Source: Zanthoxylum bungeanum (taxonomy: Eukaryota; Streptophyta; Magnoliopsida; Sapindales; Rutaceae). From it: DNA of 64,000 bases. Location of the stretch: NCBI GenBank assembly GCA_019454045.1, contig SKCR01032775.1:62001-126000 (forward strand), in the 5' to 3' direction. Positions 1 to 11,273 of the stretch are shown piece after piece (position 1 is the first letter of the stretch; every line of letters starts with the position of its first letter). Below the pieces are notes generated by a model. It saw only the letters and a program-made list of their open reading frames with translations, was not told where the DNA came from and ran no database searches. Made by a program: the position numbers and the translations under genes.

Positions 1-17
1 GTTCAAAAAAATTTTCC

Positions 18-2322
18 GGTGGAGTTTACCGAATGAAGGAACATATTGGACATATATCGGGGAATGTTGCAAAATGTCCAAAGTCTAGTAAAGAAGATCA
101 AGAGAAGTGTAGACAAGCCATTTTAGAGGCAAGGAATAGAAGAAAAGAAAAGAGAAGCATGTTAGTGAGATAAGGCAAGGAGTTAATATTGGGGGCGATG
201 AAGAAGAAGCTGAAATTCGTGAAATAGAAGAAGAGTTAGATTCAAGGCCCCCTCGGCATCGCGGCCCTTTGGATAGGTGGACAGTGGTAACCCCTCCTGA
301 TTCTTCAACTGGTGATGGTAAAACAATGCGGCAACAAAATTATTAATGAAGCGCTTTTTAAAGAAAAAACGCATAATGTCAAGCGATTTGTTGCTAAGTG
401 GGTGTATGAATCCGGAATTCCTTTCAATGCTATTGACAATGACAGTTGGATAGCGATGATGGAAGCAGTTGGTCAATTTGGACCGGGTTTCAGAGGTCCT
501 AGCCAATATGAGTTGAGGGAGCCATTGTTGAAAGAGGAAGTTGCAAGTGTTAAAGATTTCCTGAAACTACATGAGAAGGAGTGGATGGAGAACGGGTGTT
601 CTATCATGACAGATGCTTGGAGTGATAGGAAAATGAGAAGCATTATGAATTTGTGTATTAATTGCACAATAGGCACCACTTTTCTTTCTTCCAAGGAAAG
701 TTCTGATGTGGCGCATACTGCGGAGCACATTTATGAGTATGTGATGACGGGCATTGAACAAGTGGGGGCGGAAAATGTGGTTCAAGTTGTAACAGACAAT
801 GCCTCGAATAATATGGCCGCGGCAAAGTTGTTGAAGGCGAAGATGCCAAATATTTTTTGGAGTTCATGTGCTACTCACACCATCAACCTAATGCTTGAAA
901 GTATTGGGAAATTGCCGAGATACAAGAAAACCATTGATAGTGCCAAGGCTTTCACCATTTTCGTGTATGCCCATCACAAGACTTTGTCCATGATGAGATC
1001 GTTTACAAAACAAACAGAGGGACATAGTCAGACCGGGAGTAACTAGGTTTGCTTCAGCTTTCTTATCCTTACAAAGTTTGATCGAGAAAAAAGAAAGTTT
1101 GCGAACCATGTTTGCTAGCGCGGAATGGGATGAGTGCATATGGTCGAAGCAAGCTAAAGGGAAAGCTGCATTTGCCACGGTGATGAGTATCTCTTTTTGG
1201 AATGGGGTGACCCAATGTTTGAAGGTGTTTGCACCTTTGGTGAGAGTGCTTAGATTAGTTGATGGGGATAGAAAGCCATCCATGGGGTTTGTTTATGGAG
1301 AGCTAAAGATTGCAAAAGAAGAGATCAAGGATGCATTGAACAATATTGAGAGTAATTATCGGCCAATCTTGGAGATTATTGATAGTAAAATTGAAGGGCG
1401 GCTTGATACTCCATTACATTGTGTTGCTTATCTTTTAAATCCTTACTATTACTATAAGGATTCAAGTATCGAGTACGATGTGAAAGTAATGGATGCAGTA
1501 TTTACGGTTGTGGAGGCTTTCTTCCCCAATGACATCGACATGCAGAGTAAGGTGATAAATGAGGAGTTGGCTTCATACAAGGCAAAAGAAGAAGCTTTTG
1601 GTAAAGAAGTGGGGGTAAAAGCATGTCGGGTATCGATTGATGTTTTTAATCCAGGTAGTAAAAAAAAAAGTATTCATTTGAATTATTTTGCAAAATATAT
1701 AAAAAATCTTATATTTCATTCAAACTATTTATGTTCATTTGTAGTTTCATGGTGGCGTACATATGGACATCATACAACGAACTTGGTAAAAATGGCAAAA
1801 AGGATATTGTCATTAACCACTAGTTCATCCGGGTGTGAACGAAATTGGAGCACTTTTGAGGGGGTAAATATTTAACATTAGCTAAATTTTGATTATTTTA
1901 TTTTTTAATTATTAATATTAATTGATTTATTTAAATTATTTATGTAGATTCACACGAAGAAAAGGAATAGACTAGATGTGAATCGATTAAACAATCTTGT
2001 CTATGTTTCCTTTAATGCCAAGTTGAAGAACAAAAGCAAAAGGGAGAAGGATTTGAAAGTTGATGGATTAGAAGCCAAAGATGCTACTAATGCACAAGGA
2101 TGGATCGTGGAGGGTGGTGACTCTGGTGATGATGAAGAAGTAGAGCCCGGTTCAGGGCTTACTTGGAGGATGGTTGGAGAAGCATCTGAGGTCGATGACA
2201 TATTACAACCTCGAAAAAGTGCCAGAAATGTTGAATACAGAGAACTTGATCAAGATGATTTTGATTCTGATGAAGAACTTCAAGATGATGAGTTCGAATT
2301 AGATGAAGAATTATATATTTAG
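18..2322 (+). pseudogene. hAT transposase relic (BED finger, DUF659, hAT dimerisation domain)
   Basis: A hAT-superfamily transposase would cut and paste its own element in the nucleus. Visible in order: the second half of a BED zinc finger (YRMKEHI..., about 18-160); an acidic linker in another frame (161-345); a DUF659 region with TDAWSDRK-type and TDNASNN-type motifs (312-1030); a long helical region (1045-1654); and the C-terminal dimerisation domain with SWWRTYG, CERNWSTF and NRLNNLVYV (1745-2010), ending in an acidic tail at 2322. Two clean GT-AG introns are inferred, 1655-1744 and 1864-1947, each joining in-frame coding. Frame changes near 155-161, 335-345 and 1018-1025 break the frame, so this is a pseudogene. 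The upstream exon and start codon lie off the window. Confidence 0.85.
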
Positions 2323-2514
2323 TATAGTTCAACTTTATTATAGGATGATGAACATGAACTTAATTAAATGATATTTTATATCATTATGTGGTTGATTGAG
2401 TTTGATTAATGGTTTTATGTTTATTACATTTTGTTTGAATTTATATGATTTAGATTATTTATGAATTATGATGTTGGAAAATATTATATTTTTAACTGCC
2501 TGCCGACTAATTGT

Positions 2515-2592
2515 CTAGGCCCCGCCTAGGTGCCCTAGGCGCTAGGCGCTGGGTCGCCGCCCGACTAGCGCCTAGCGCGTTTTAGAACACTG
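2515..2592. repeat. hAT right subterminal repeat block and terminus
   Basis: Dense CTAGGCG / GCGCCTAG units in both orientations precede the terminal CACTG. G+C-rich subterminal repeats are known transposase-binding sites in hAT elements; that role is inferred here from position only. Confidence 0.7.
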
Positions 2593-5037
2593 CTATAAAC
2601 TCAAAAGAAATATATGTGCTTAACTTTTATATATTTTTATAAAATGATAGATATTATAAGAGAAGTTGAAAGGGTATGAAACATATAATTATAAGAGAGA
2701 GTGAAGATGTATGAATAATATAATAATGAGAGAAAAGTGAAAGTGATGACATGCGGTGGGATGAGAAGTGAAAGCTTAGATAATAAGTTAATAAAAGCAT
2801 AAGTCAAAACATATTAATACCAATATTTATGAGAGAACGTGAAGAAAGAATATAAATCATATAATTATAAGAAAAAGTAAATAATATGAATCATATAATT
2901 ATGAGAGAATATGAAAGGCAAAGACACGTGGCAGGAGCAGAAGTGAAAGCTTAAATATATGATATTTAAAAATGAAGTCAAATATATTAATACTTATATT
3001 CTATGACAGAATGAGAAAAAATATATATCATGAAACAATGAGAAAAAGTGAAATTATATATCATATAATTTCATGAGAAAGTGAGAGGTAATGACACATG
3101 ATGGTAGAAAGATGCTCATCTTACCAACATGGACGACCTGAAAATGAGATGAAGTTCACGATTTAAACCATAACATTTTAAACTATTTAAGTATATGATA
3201 TATTACCTATATGGCTTCGAACAACAAAATTCAAATCTTAAAAGTCACACTTTGCTTAGGGAAAAGCTCAAATATTGAACTTGGGAATAAAACTATGTGG
3301 GCTGGGTTGGGCTCAAGTTTATTGGATCCCTTGAGTCCAAAGTGGACAATAAAATCTTGATTGGAGTGCTACAATATATATCTTCATAAATAGCCTACAC
3401 TCTTGATAAATTGCAAGAACCTAAATAGCTTAAAGCGGTAGGGTTCAAATCTTGATTTTCACAATTTGACATGAGAAAACCTCCTATGTTGAACTTGAAA
3501 ATAAAACTGTGCGAGCTGATTATACATATTTCATATAATTATTTATTAATTGCATCATGTCGTTTGTACTTTTGTTATATCAAATAATTAATTAATTGAG
3601 AGGATGATTCTTATAAAGACGGGATTGTATAATACATAAAGGATGAACAAATTTTGTTAAGAAAATATTTATTTGCATAATAAAACTACTCATGGACATA
3701 AGCTTATGCCAAATCAGTAATTTTCGTGTCTATTTTTATAGGTGTTCGGATTAGCCTTGCCACTAGGGGACATGTGTCGACATGCAGTTGAAACTTTTTC
3801 ATCACACCTCATCAAAGGGTCTGTTGCGAGCAAGCGAATGTCCAATATGTGGGAGACACGTGTCATTATACTATTGTACTAGTAGACATGAAGAGTCAGA
3901 GGTTACTTTTGAAGTCCAGCGATCCTATAGGAAACCCATACTTAATTCTAAACTAACACAAACCATAAATCTATAGGAACTTCGGAGAAATGAGGATAGG
4001 CAAGAGTGGCCAGGTCCCAATCCCGTAATGACATCACTCTGTTATCATATCATCCTTAAATAAAATAGTAATAGAGTCCAGTCTGATCCAAATATGTTTC
4101 GGAGTAGATTCACTTCGAAAATCCTCAGAGATCATCGAAAACATTCCAATCTCAACATCAGTATCTCGGAGGACGTGATATTCCATACACATGTCTGAGA
4201 TTAGTATACTTTAATGACAATCCACTTCTTGTAACATAAATGCATAATTTAACATGCATAATAACATATGATTACACCCAATACAATATTAGAGTATGTA
4301 TCACGCCAAATGTACACCACGTTTATAGAGGACATTCCAGTTTTGGATAAGTGTCCGTTAGAAATCAAAACCTATACACTTATTACCCTTATAAGCCAAC
4401 GAGGTTATAGGAAATGGAGTCGGTTGGAGGAATTAAGAAATCAACAAAAAGTCAATTTGAACATTAAACATGCATCATCTTGTATTCAAATCAACTTAAT
4501 TAGAAAGATAGAACTGAAGGGAAAATCATAATTAAAGACGCTATGTGCGTGCAGGCCTAACTCGCAGAGAGTTTCAAACGCAACTCCTATAACCCCAGTT
4601 GACTTAACTCAGGCCAGACCCAATAAATTGAAGGGGACATGCAGTTTTTCTCACTTTTACCGCATACAGTTTTGCTTTTAGTTTTTTAATAATAACGATG
4701 TCGATCTAAGGTTAATTAGTCATGTGCATGCTACATAGGATTGACAAATGAACTAAATTTTTAAAATTATATTCTTAAATTCAAATGTTATTTGTTATTA
4801 TCTTCAATTTTATTAAACTTTGAATTGATAATCTTAATATATTTTTCAGACTCAAATATAAATAAAAAATACTTAAAATATTATTAGACTTTTCAAAATT
4901 CAGTCAATGTTATGACAATCTAACAAGTTTTTTTTTCTATTTAATAATTGAGTTGATAGTATAAAAATAAATAATTGTCACTTCATTAATAATGTGATTG
5001 TATTTTTATTTTGCTCTTTTCAATTACAAATATTTTG
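2593..5037. other. AT-rich intergenic DNA without a supported gene
   Basis: No open frame longer than about 90 codons looks protein-like. The stretch holds a degenerate tandem repeat (separate entry). At about 3240-3300 and 3430-3510 is a pair of related segments (TTCAAATCTT ... TTGAACTTG.. AATAAAACT). At 3730-4640 a block of mixed composition resembles old LTR-retrotransposon sequence, but no protein domain or terminal repeat can be shown. The remainder is simple A+T-rich sequence. Confidence 0.5.
2640..3115. repeat. Degenerate ~170-bp tandem repeat, about three units
   Basis: Units share ATATAATTATxAGAGA, then a GATGACA/AAGACAC motif, GAAGTGAAAGCTTA and AAAxATATTAATA. The GAAGTGAAAGC motif occurs at 2765 and 2940, giving a period near 175 bp. 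A third, more diverged unit runs from about 2990. No coding potential or telomeric character is seen. Confidence 0.6.
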
Positions 5038-5039
5038 AG

Positions 5040-5255
5040 AACTTAGGTATCAAAGTTACATGTTTAATGCAACTTTGAACATTGAACATGCAACTTCGAA
5101 TATTAAACATATAAATTATATTAATAAATATGAAATTTTTTAAAACATGAAATCAATTACATATTTATTGGTAGAAGTTACATGTTCAATACTCAAAATT
5201 ATATTAAACATATAACTTTGAACTCAATGATATTTGATACCTTTAGGTATCATAT
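5040..5255. repeat. AT-rich foldback element (probable MITE)
   Basis: The left arm AGGTATCAAAGTTACATGTTTAAT (from about 5045) is matched in inverted orientation by sequence around 5195-5255 (AAACATATAACTTTGA and ATACCTTTAGGTATCAT). Arms are imperfect and the ends uncertain. It abuts a second, much better hairpin at 5294-5405. Confidence 0.45.
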
Positions 5256-5293
5256 TAGCCATTGAGAATAAATACAGATTAATGTGGAGGTGG

Positions 5294-5405
5294 TATATCA
5301 TGTGCCGGGTGTATATGTCATCTCTCTCACAGCAGGCGGGCTCCACAACTGTATGGAGCCCGCCTGCTGTGAGAGAAATGACATATACACCCGGCACATA
5401 ATATA
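5294..5405. repeat. Foldback MITE, ~52-bp arms, in the promoter region of the PPR gene
   Basis: The arm at 5301-5345 pairs with 5354-5398 with a single mismatch around an 8-nt loop, and pairing continues with one further mismatch out to 5294 and 5405. The arm core is TGTGCCGGGTGTATATGTCA. A diverged relative lies at 13514-13629 in the opposite orientation, and both share the outer flank GGAGGTGGTATATCATGTG, so this is a dispersed element. It lies 182 bp upstream of the next start codon. A transcript through it would form a near-perfect hairpin, the structure from which small RNAs can arise (inference). Confidence 0.85.
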
Positions 5406-5586
5406 ATTTTCGATTAATGTGGACCCTTCGGGAATTGTGCATCATTTCCCTTTCAAACGTTTTGACTATTTGACCCAGTTTCTATGCAGATTGCAGAATC
5501 GATAAACCCCGGCTAAACCTTTTTTCATATGACCACATTGGCGCCACCACCAACCCAACCATGACCAAAACCCACCACCAAATCCA

Positions 5587-7848
5587 ATGCCCTTCCACGC
5601 TCCCAGCTTACTCGCCACCCTCATCGGAACCGCCGTGTCGACTCGCTCAGCTTCACTCGGCCGAGTCATCCACGCTTACGTCGTCAAAACCCTCGCCAAC
5701 CATGTCCCCCCTCTTCTCTCCAACCACCTCATCAATATGTACTCCAAACTCGACCTTCCCAACTCAGCCCAACTCGTCCTCCAACTCACCCCCATCAGCT
5801 CCCGTACCGTCGTCACCTGGACCGCCCTCATCTCCGGCCTTGTCCAAAACGGTCATTTCACCTCTGCCCTCACCCACTTCGCTAAAATGCGCTGCGAGTG
5901 CGTTAATCCTAATGATTTCACTTTTCCTTGCTTATTCAAGGCATCTTCTGCACTTCACATGCCCGTCACCGGGCAACAAGTCCATTCTCTTGCTTTGAAG
6001 TCCGGGCAGGTACATGATGTATTCGTAGGATGCAGTGCTTTTGACATGTATTCGAAAACGGGGTTGAAAGATGATGCGGACAAAATGTTCGATGAAATGC
6101 CTGCGAAAAATCTGGCTACTTGGAATGCTTATATTTCCAATGCAGTGCTTGGAGGGCGGCCAATAAATGCTATTGATGCATTTATACATCTTCGTCGGAC
6201 TGGTGGGGAGCCGGATTGGATCACATTTTGTGCGTTTTTGAACGCTTGCTCAGATTGTTCACTGTTGCCGTTAGGTAGGCAGCTGCATGGATTTCTGGTT
6301 AGAAGTGGGTTTGATGGGAATGTGTCGGTGTGTAATGGGCTTGTTGATTTTTACGGGAAGTGTAAAGAGGTTGACTTTGCAAAGATGGTTTTTGATGGGA
6401 TTAGAGACAAAAATGATGTTTCTTGGTGCTCAATGCTGGCTGTTTACGTACAGAATTACGAAGAAGAGAGTGGTTGTCGGATGTTTCTAAGGGCGAGGAG
6501 AGTAGGGGTTGAGCCTAAGGATTTTATGATTTCGAGTGTGCTGTCTGCTTGTGCTAGAATTGCAGGGCTTGAATTGGGAAGGTCAGTTCATGCAGTTGCT
6601 GTGAAGGCATGTGTTGTGGGAAATATTTTTGTTGGGAGTGCACTGGTTGATATGTATGGAAAGTGTGGGAGCATAGAGGATGCAGAGATCACATTTAATG
6701 AATTGCCTGAGAGAAACTTGGTTTGTTGGAACGCCATAATTGGTGGGTATGCCCACCAAGGCCGCGCTGACTTGCCAGTGGCATTGTTTGAGGAAATGAC
6801 ATCAGGGTGGGGTGAGGTGGTGCCGAATTATGTGACCCTGGTGTGTGTATTATCAGCTTGTAGTAGGGCAGGGGCAGTGGAAGAGGGAATGGAGATTTTT
6901 GAGTCAATGAGAGGAAAATATGGTATTAATCCAGGGGTAGAGCATTATGCTTGTGTTGTTGACTTGTTGGGACGAGCAGGGTTGGTAGAGCGTGCTTATG
7001 AGTTTATCAAGGAAATGCCGATCCATCCAACAATTTCAGTTTGGGGGGCGCTTTTAAATGCTTGTAGGGTGTATGGGAAGCCAGATTTGGGGAAGATTGC
7101 TGCTGATAACTTATTCAAACTTGATCCAAAAGACTCAGGCAACCACGTGCTACTATCAAATACGTTTGCAGCAACTGGCAGGTGAGGCCATTCTCAAAAC
7201 TTATCTTGTTATTGCTTTCTGCATTGAAGTCACTTATTTTTGTTGTGCTGGTCTGCTTTTGATGTCAAATTGTTGATGTATGAAAGGGTTGCAAATATGT
7301 CCAGTTTCTTCTTCTTTAGTCTAACCAAAATAGATGAGTATTTAGGTTGTTCTTGTTTGCTAACCATCATAGACTGATGCAGGTGGGAAGAAGCTGACCT
7401 TGTGAGAAAGGATATGAAGGAGGTTGGGATTAAAAAGGGAGCTGGTTGCAGTTGGATATCGGTGAAGAATAGAGTTCACGTCTTCCAAGCAAAGGATACT
7501 TCCCATGAAAGGAATTCCGAGATTCAGGCAATGCTAACTAAGCTGAGGGAGGAGATGAAGGCAGCCGGCTATATACCAGACACCAAATTTGCCCTCTATG
7601 ATGTAGAAGAAGAAGAGAAAATAACAGAAGTCGGATACCATAGTGAGAAGATTGCCCTTGCATTTGGCCTTTTAGCCATCCCTCCTTGCATACCTATACG
7701 AATCACAAAGAATCTTAGGATCTGCGGCGATTGCCATAGTGCCTTCAAGTTTATATCAGGCATTGCTGGGAGGGAAATCATCGTCAGAGATAACAACCGG
7801 TTTCATCGCTTCAGGGATGGATGCTGCTCCTGTAAAGATTATTGGTGA
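5587..7848 (+). CDS. MEF11: PLS-class DYW pentatricopeptide repeat protein, MEF11/LOI1-like mitochondrial RNA editing factor
   Basis: Exons 5587-7181 and 7383-7848 join across a 201-nt GT-AG intron (split AGG codon) to give 686 residues. The sequence agrees throughout with my memory of Arabidopsis At4g14850 (LOI1/MEF11, about 684 aa): [13 protein letters not shown] near the N-terminus, successive P, L and S repeats with VDMYGKCG and [19 protein letters not shown] signatures, then E/E+ and DYW domains. The DYW deaminase signature is present: HSE at about 618-620, CxxCH at about 646-650, and terminal CSCKDYW. Such proteins bind organellar RNA one base per repeat and convert C to U; the family member acts in mitochondria. 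The start at 5587 fits the family N-terminus; the upstream ATG at 5561 is in another frame. If the intron is retained, a stop at 7183 removes the E-domain end and the DYW domain. Confidence 0.93.
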
Positions 7849-9175
7849 TCACTTGTAATTTTTACGATTTTTTTTGCGCCTCTTTCCAACTGAAAAGATG
7901 ATATCTCAAGCTGAATAAGTGGTCTAGCGCTTGAGTACAGATGTGGAGAGAGCTGTAGATTTTAAAGATAGTGAATTTGAGAGCACAAGATAAAAAAAAG
8001 GTTCATTTTTAACTTAAATTTTTTCACTCATGTAATGATATATAATTATACACACGCACATTTTTGGTCTGTTGATTCTATGCGATCTAATTAAGGTCAG
8101 CTTCAAGTCAGAGAAAGATTACAAGAAAATAAATAATTTCATTACAAGCGCAGATTAGTTCGCTTCAAAGTTCAAACAATGGTGAGAAAAATGAAAATTG
8201 CATTCACTGTTCAGAATGAATTCTAACAAATAACATAATAATTTTTTTTGGTTATTATAATATTAGTCTCTCTATTTCATAAATTGAAAAATAACAAATA
8301 GGTACAAGAAATATTTGAGGATAATATTTTACTATTATTTTTTTTACAAAATCTTATATTTTACTATAAAATCTTACATTTCACTGCATATAAAAATAAA
8401 ATATTACGTCCCGATAACTCTTGTATTTATTTGTGAAATGATAATAAAAACCAAAAATTTATATAATTGGTAACATTACATTTATTTTTTTTTCTTCATG
8501 TTCCTAATTATATCAAAAGTTTATTTATTTTTATTTCTATAATTAATTTATTTGATTATATTTCTTGAGAAAGATAAATCTACTTCGTACCTATTTGATA
8601 TGATTTTTAGTATAGGTAAAATAATTTTTTCAATCCTAAAAACTCTTTTCAAAATTTTTAATGGAGTTCTGTTTCATTTTAAGTAGAGTTTTTGAGGATT
8701 AAAAAAATTATTTTACCTCTACTAGCAAAAGCCCCAAATGAGAGTAGAGTTTGAAAAGGTTTTTTAAATGATTAAATTATTTATAATACCCTTATTTAAT
8801 TTAGCAACATTATTTCATTTGTTTCATAACACAACTTAAAAAAAACTTATCCAATAAAATAATTTTACAATTTTTAATAAAAGTTTTCATTTACAACCAA
8901 ACTTTTTAATTTTTTTTTTTATTATCAAAAACTCTACTTCTAAAAATTTTATTAATAAAAATTATACTCGAATAAATTTTATTTGAAAAACTATACCAAA
9001 CAAATCATTCCTAAACTTTAAGTTGAACATGATCTCAAGTAATGAATTATGATGATCTCAATGTTTTTTCCTCTTATTTTTGTCTCTCCTAATATGTGTG
9101 TGATAATAACTCAAATCATATTTATTTATTTTCTTGTTGTGTGTCAGTCATTAAATAATAGTACTAAGAAGACCT
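7849..9175. other. Intergenic, very AT-rich; 3' flank of the PPR gene
   Basis: No gene seen. The first 200 bp are the likely 3' UTR. The rest is A+T-rich with a foldback element at 8590-9005 (separate entry). Confidence 0.5.
8590..9005. repeat. AT-rich foldback MITE
   Basis: An inner inverted pair, 8614-8647 against 8685-8718 (AGGTAAAATAATTTTTT...), is clear. The outer ends TTTGATATGATTTTT (from about 8593) and the inverted ACTATACCAAACAAATCATT (near 8990) look like terminal inverted repeats. Target-site duplications were not resolved. Confidence 0.5.
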
Positions 9176-9183
9176 CATCAGCC

Positions 9184-9324
9184 TAAGGGTGCAGAAAAGC
9201 CCTGGCTCCGGGGTAAAAAAAAGTTCGGGCCGGGCCCTATAATGAAAGTCCGGTTTGGGTTCGGGTTCGAGCCGGGCTTTACATTTTTTGCCCGGGCCAA
9301 AATCAAAAAAACAATAAAAAATAA

Positions 9325-9361
<37 letters not shown>

Positions 9362-9638
9362 TGTTTGTACTATTTTTATTTATTTGTAACATTTAAATTG
9401 TTAATTTATCGATTAAACTTGTAATTTATTTGTGAATTGTCTTAGCATATAGTGTGAATATATTTTGTATTTGTATGTTTTTAATTTTTTTTTTAAATTC
9501 GGGCCAGAAAAAAGCCAGGCCGGGAAGACACCCGAGCCAGGCTTTTCCCGGACCCAGACTTTTTTTTTTTCCGGACTCGGTCCGAGTTTATCAAAATCCG
9601 GACTCGACCCGGCCCGGTCCGGCCTGTTGCCACCCTTA
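9184..9638. mobile_element. Non-autonomous hAT-type element with CCGGGCC arrays and 8-bp TSD
   Basis: The element is bounded by TAAGGGTGCAG... and ...TTGCCACCCTTA, flanked by the exact 8-bp direct repeat CATCAGCC at 9176-9183 and 9639-9646. Subterminal regions are rich in GGGCCGGG / CCCGGACC words, and the core is A+T-rich with a (TA)n run at about 9330-9357. The 455-bp size, 8-bp duplication and absence of a gene fit a non-autonomous hAT element. Confidence 0.85.
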
Positions 9639-9820
9639 CATCAGCCATAATTTCTTCAATTTAACTTAATTTTATTATGTTTTTTTATCCCCATATCACG
9701 GTTCGACGTCGTTTCACAGCCAAGAAACAGCCAAAATCGAGCAAGTAGACATACAGAAACCGAAACTTGGCCAAAGATGCGAAGTTGCAGAACAAGTGAA
9801 CTTTCTAGACAATCGTAAAG

Positions 9821-11138
9821 ATGCCAGTAATCGTAGGAGCGACTCTCAACCACATCTCCAGAGAATCCTCAGACACGAGGCGCCTCGCCGACTTTTACAA
9901 AGAGGTATTTCTTTTTTAATAAATAAAAAGAAACTTCATCATCAAATTATTGAAATACTTGAGAAATTATGATAAATGTTTATTAATTTTCCAGATATTT
10001 GGTTTTGAGGAAATTGAAGCCCCGAATTTCGGAGAATTTAAGGTGATATGGCTGAATTTGCCTGGAGCTTTCGCTCTCCACATCATCGAGAGAAGCCCCG
10101 TCACGAAGCTTCCTGAAGGTCCGTACAGTGCCACGTCACCCGTTGCTGATCCTAGCCATCTCCCCAGAGGCCACCATATCTGCTTCACCGTTTCTGATTT
10201 CGATTCCTTTGTTCAAGCTCTCAAGGTATCCCTCTGTTTTTTTCCTTTTTCTTTTGGGTATTTTAGTTAACTTTTGATACAGTAAAAATAAATAGAGCAA
10301 AATCATGAATCTGAAAATACATAAAGAATTCACACAGTGGATACTGGGGGGAAAAAAAGATTTTTGGAGAAATTTTTCTTTGAAACTGTGCAAATTAGGA
10401 GAATCAAACAGAAAAATGCTGTCCGGGTAAAGTAATCTAGCAAAATATGAATCTGAAAACTGATGCTGGGGAATCTAATGCAAATTGATGGTTCTTTGTT
10501 TGGTTGTTCAATTGTTGTTGTTCTATTTATTGTATATTCCCTCTGTCCAATCCTAATATGAATGAGGGGTAATCATGACTTGGAGACCTACTAGAAGGCA
10601 GTAAAGCTTAGGATGTTTTACGACCAAATTTTATTAGTAGCCAATGATGAACCGATTTATGAACAATTTTGCCTAAAGATTAAAGTAGAACACAAGATGG
10701 TTAATTGCTCTAAAAGTTAAACTAAACCTTAAACACATCGGTGGTAATGCCTGAATTTATCATCCTTTGAGAGGTTGTTTATTGGTGGAATGAGAAGGGG
10801 CTGGATATTGGTATCTATTGTTTAATTATCATAAGCAACCATTGGCATTTTTTTGTTGTTATTATTTTTATTTAATTAGTGTAGCAAAATGGAATTTGGT
10901 TTTGTAGGAGAGGGGAATACAGACTTTCCAGAGGTCCCTACCTGATGGGAGGGTAAAACAAGTCTTCTTCTTTGATCCAGATGGTTAGTTTTCGTATCTG
11001 CAACAATGACCAGTTAAAAGATTCACAAGTAGAAGGCTAAGGATTAATGCAATTTCTTTCCAATATGTCATTTCTTTGAACATTTTGTTGTGATGTGCAG
11101 GTAATGGCTTGGAAGTTGCAAGCCGCATCAGTGAATAG
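9821..11138 (+). CDS. Glyoxalase I / vicinal oxygen chelate (VOC) family protein
   Basis: Four exons, 9821-9904, 9995-10225, 10908-10983 and 11101-11138, all with GT-AG borders and consistent phases, give 142 residues. The fold is a single VOC module: beta1 with LNHIS (H11), GFEEIEAPNFGEFKVIWL, ALHIIE (H57/E60), GHHICFTVSD (H88/H89), and the terminal FFFDPDGNGLEVAS (E135). The His/Glu/His/Glu positions match the metal ligands of glyoxalase I-like enzymes. Plant relatives of this size are annotated as lactoylglutathione lyase family proteins, but the real substrate is unknown, and many VOC proteins are not methylglyoxal-detoxifying enzymes. No transit peptide is evident, so a cytosolic location is likely. 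A hAT element ends 183 bp upstream of the start codon. Confidence 0.88.
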
Positions 11139-11238
11139 ACTAGACCATCTTCACATGCAACGGGTACAAGTATGTCGTCAAAGTTGACTGTAAGAAATTA
11201 TCTGCGGACATACAAGTATTTGTGGATCTATTAATCAT

Positions 11239-11273
<35 letters not shown>

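Larger units (their letters stand above)
1..2592 (+). mobile_element. Degenerate hAT DNA transposon, left end outside the window
   Basis: The coding relic of a hAT transposase (separate entry) is followed by a G+C-rich subterminal block of overlapping CTAGGCGC-type repeats at about 2515-2580. It ends in TTTTAGAACACTG at 2592; read inward from the right this is CAGTGTTCTAAAA, a typical hAT terminus (CA(G/C)NG). The next 8 bases, CTATAAAC, are the expected position of a target-site duplication, but the partner lies outside the window. The element seems inactive because its reading frame is broken several times. Confidence 0.82.

Noticed and set aside
2515..2580. CTAGGCGC repeats as a CRISPR-like or origin array
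   Set aside because: Irregular overlapping words at a hAT terminus in a plant genome; no spacer structure.
3782..4531. Two 60-90 codon frames in 3.7-4.6 kb
   Set aside because: No recognised motif, no splice support; likely in old LTR sequence.
5561..5998. 145-codon Ser/Pro-rich frame overlapping the PPR start
   Set aside because: Out-of-frame shadow; the PPR frame explains the region fully.
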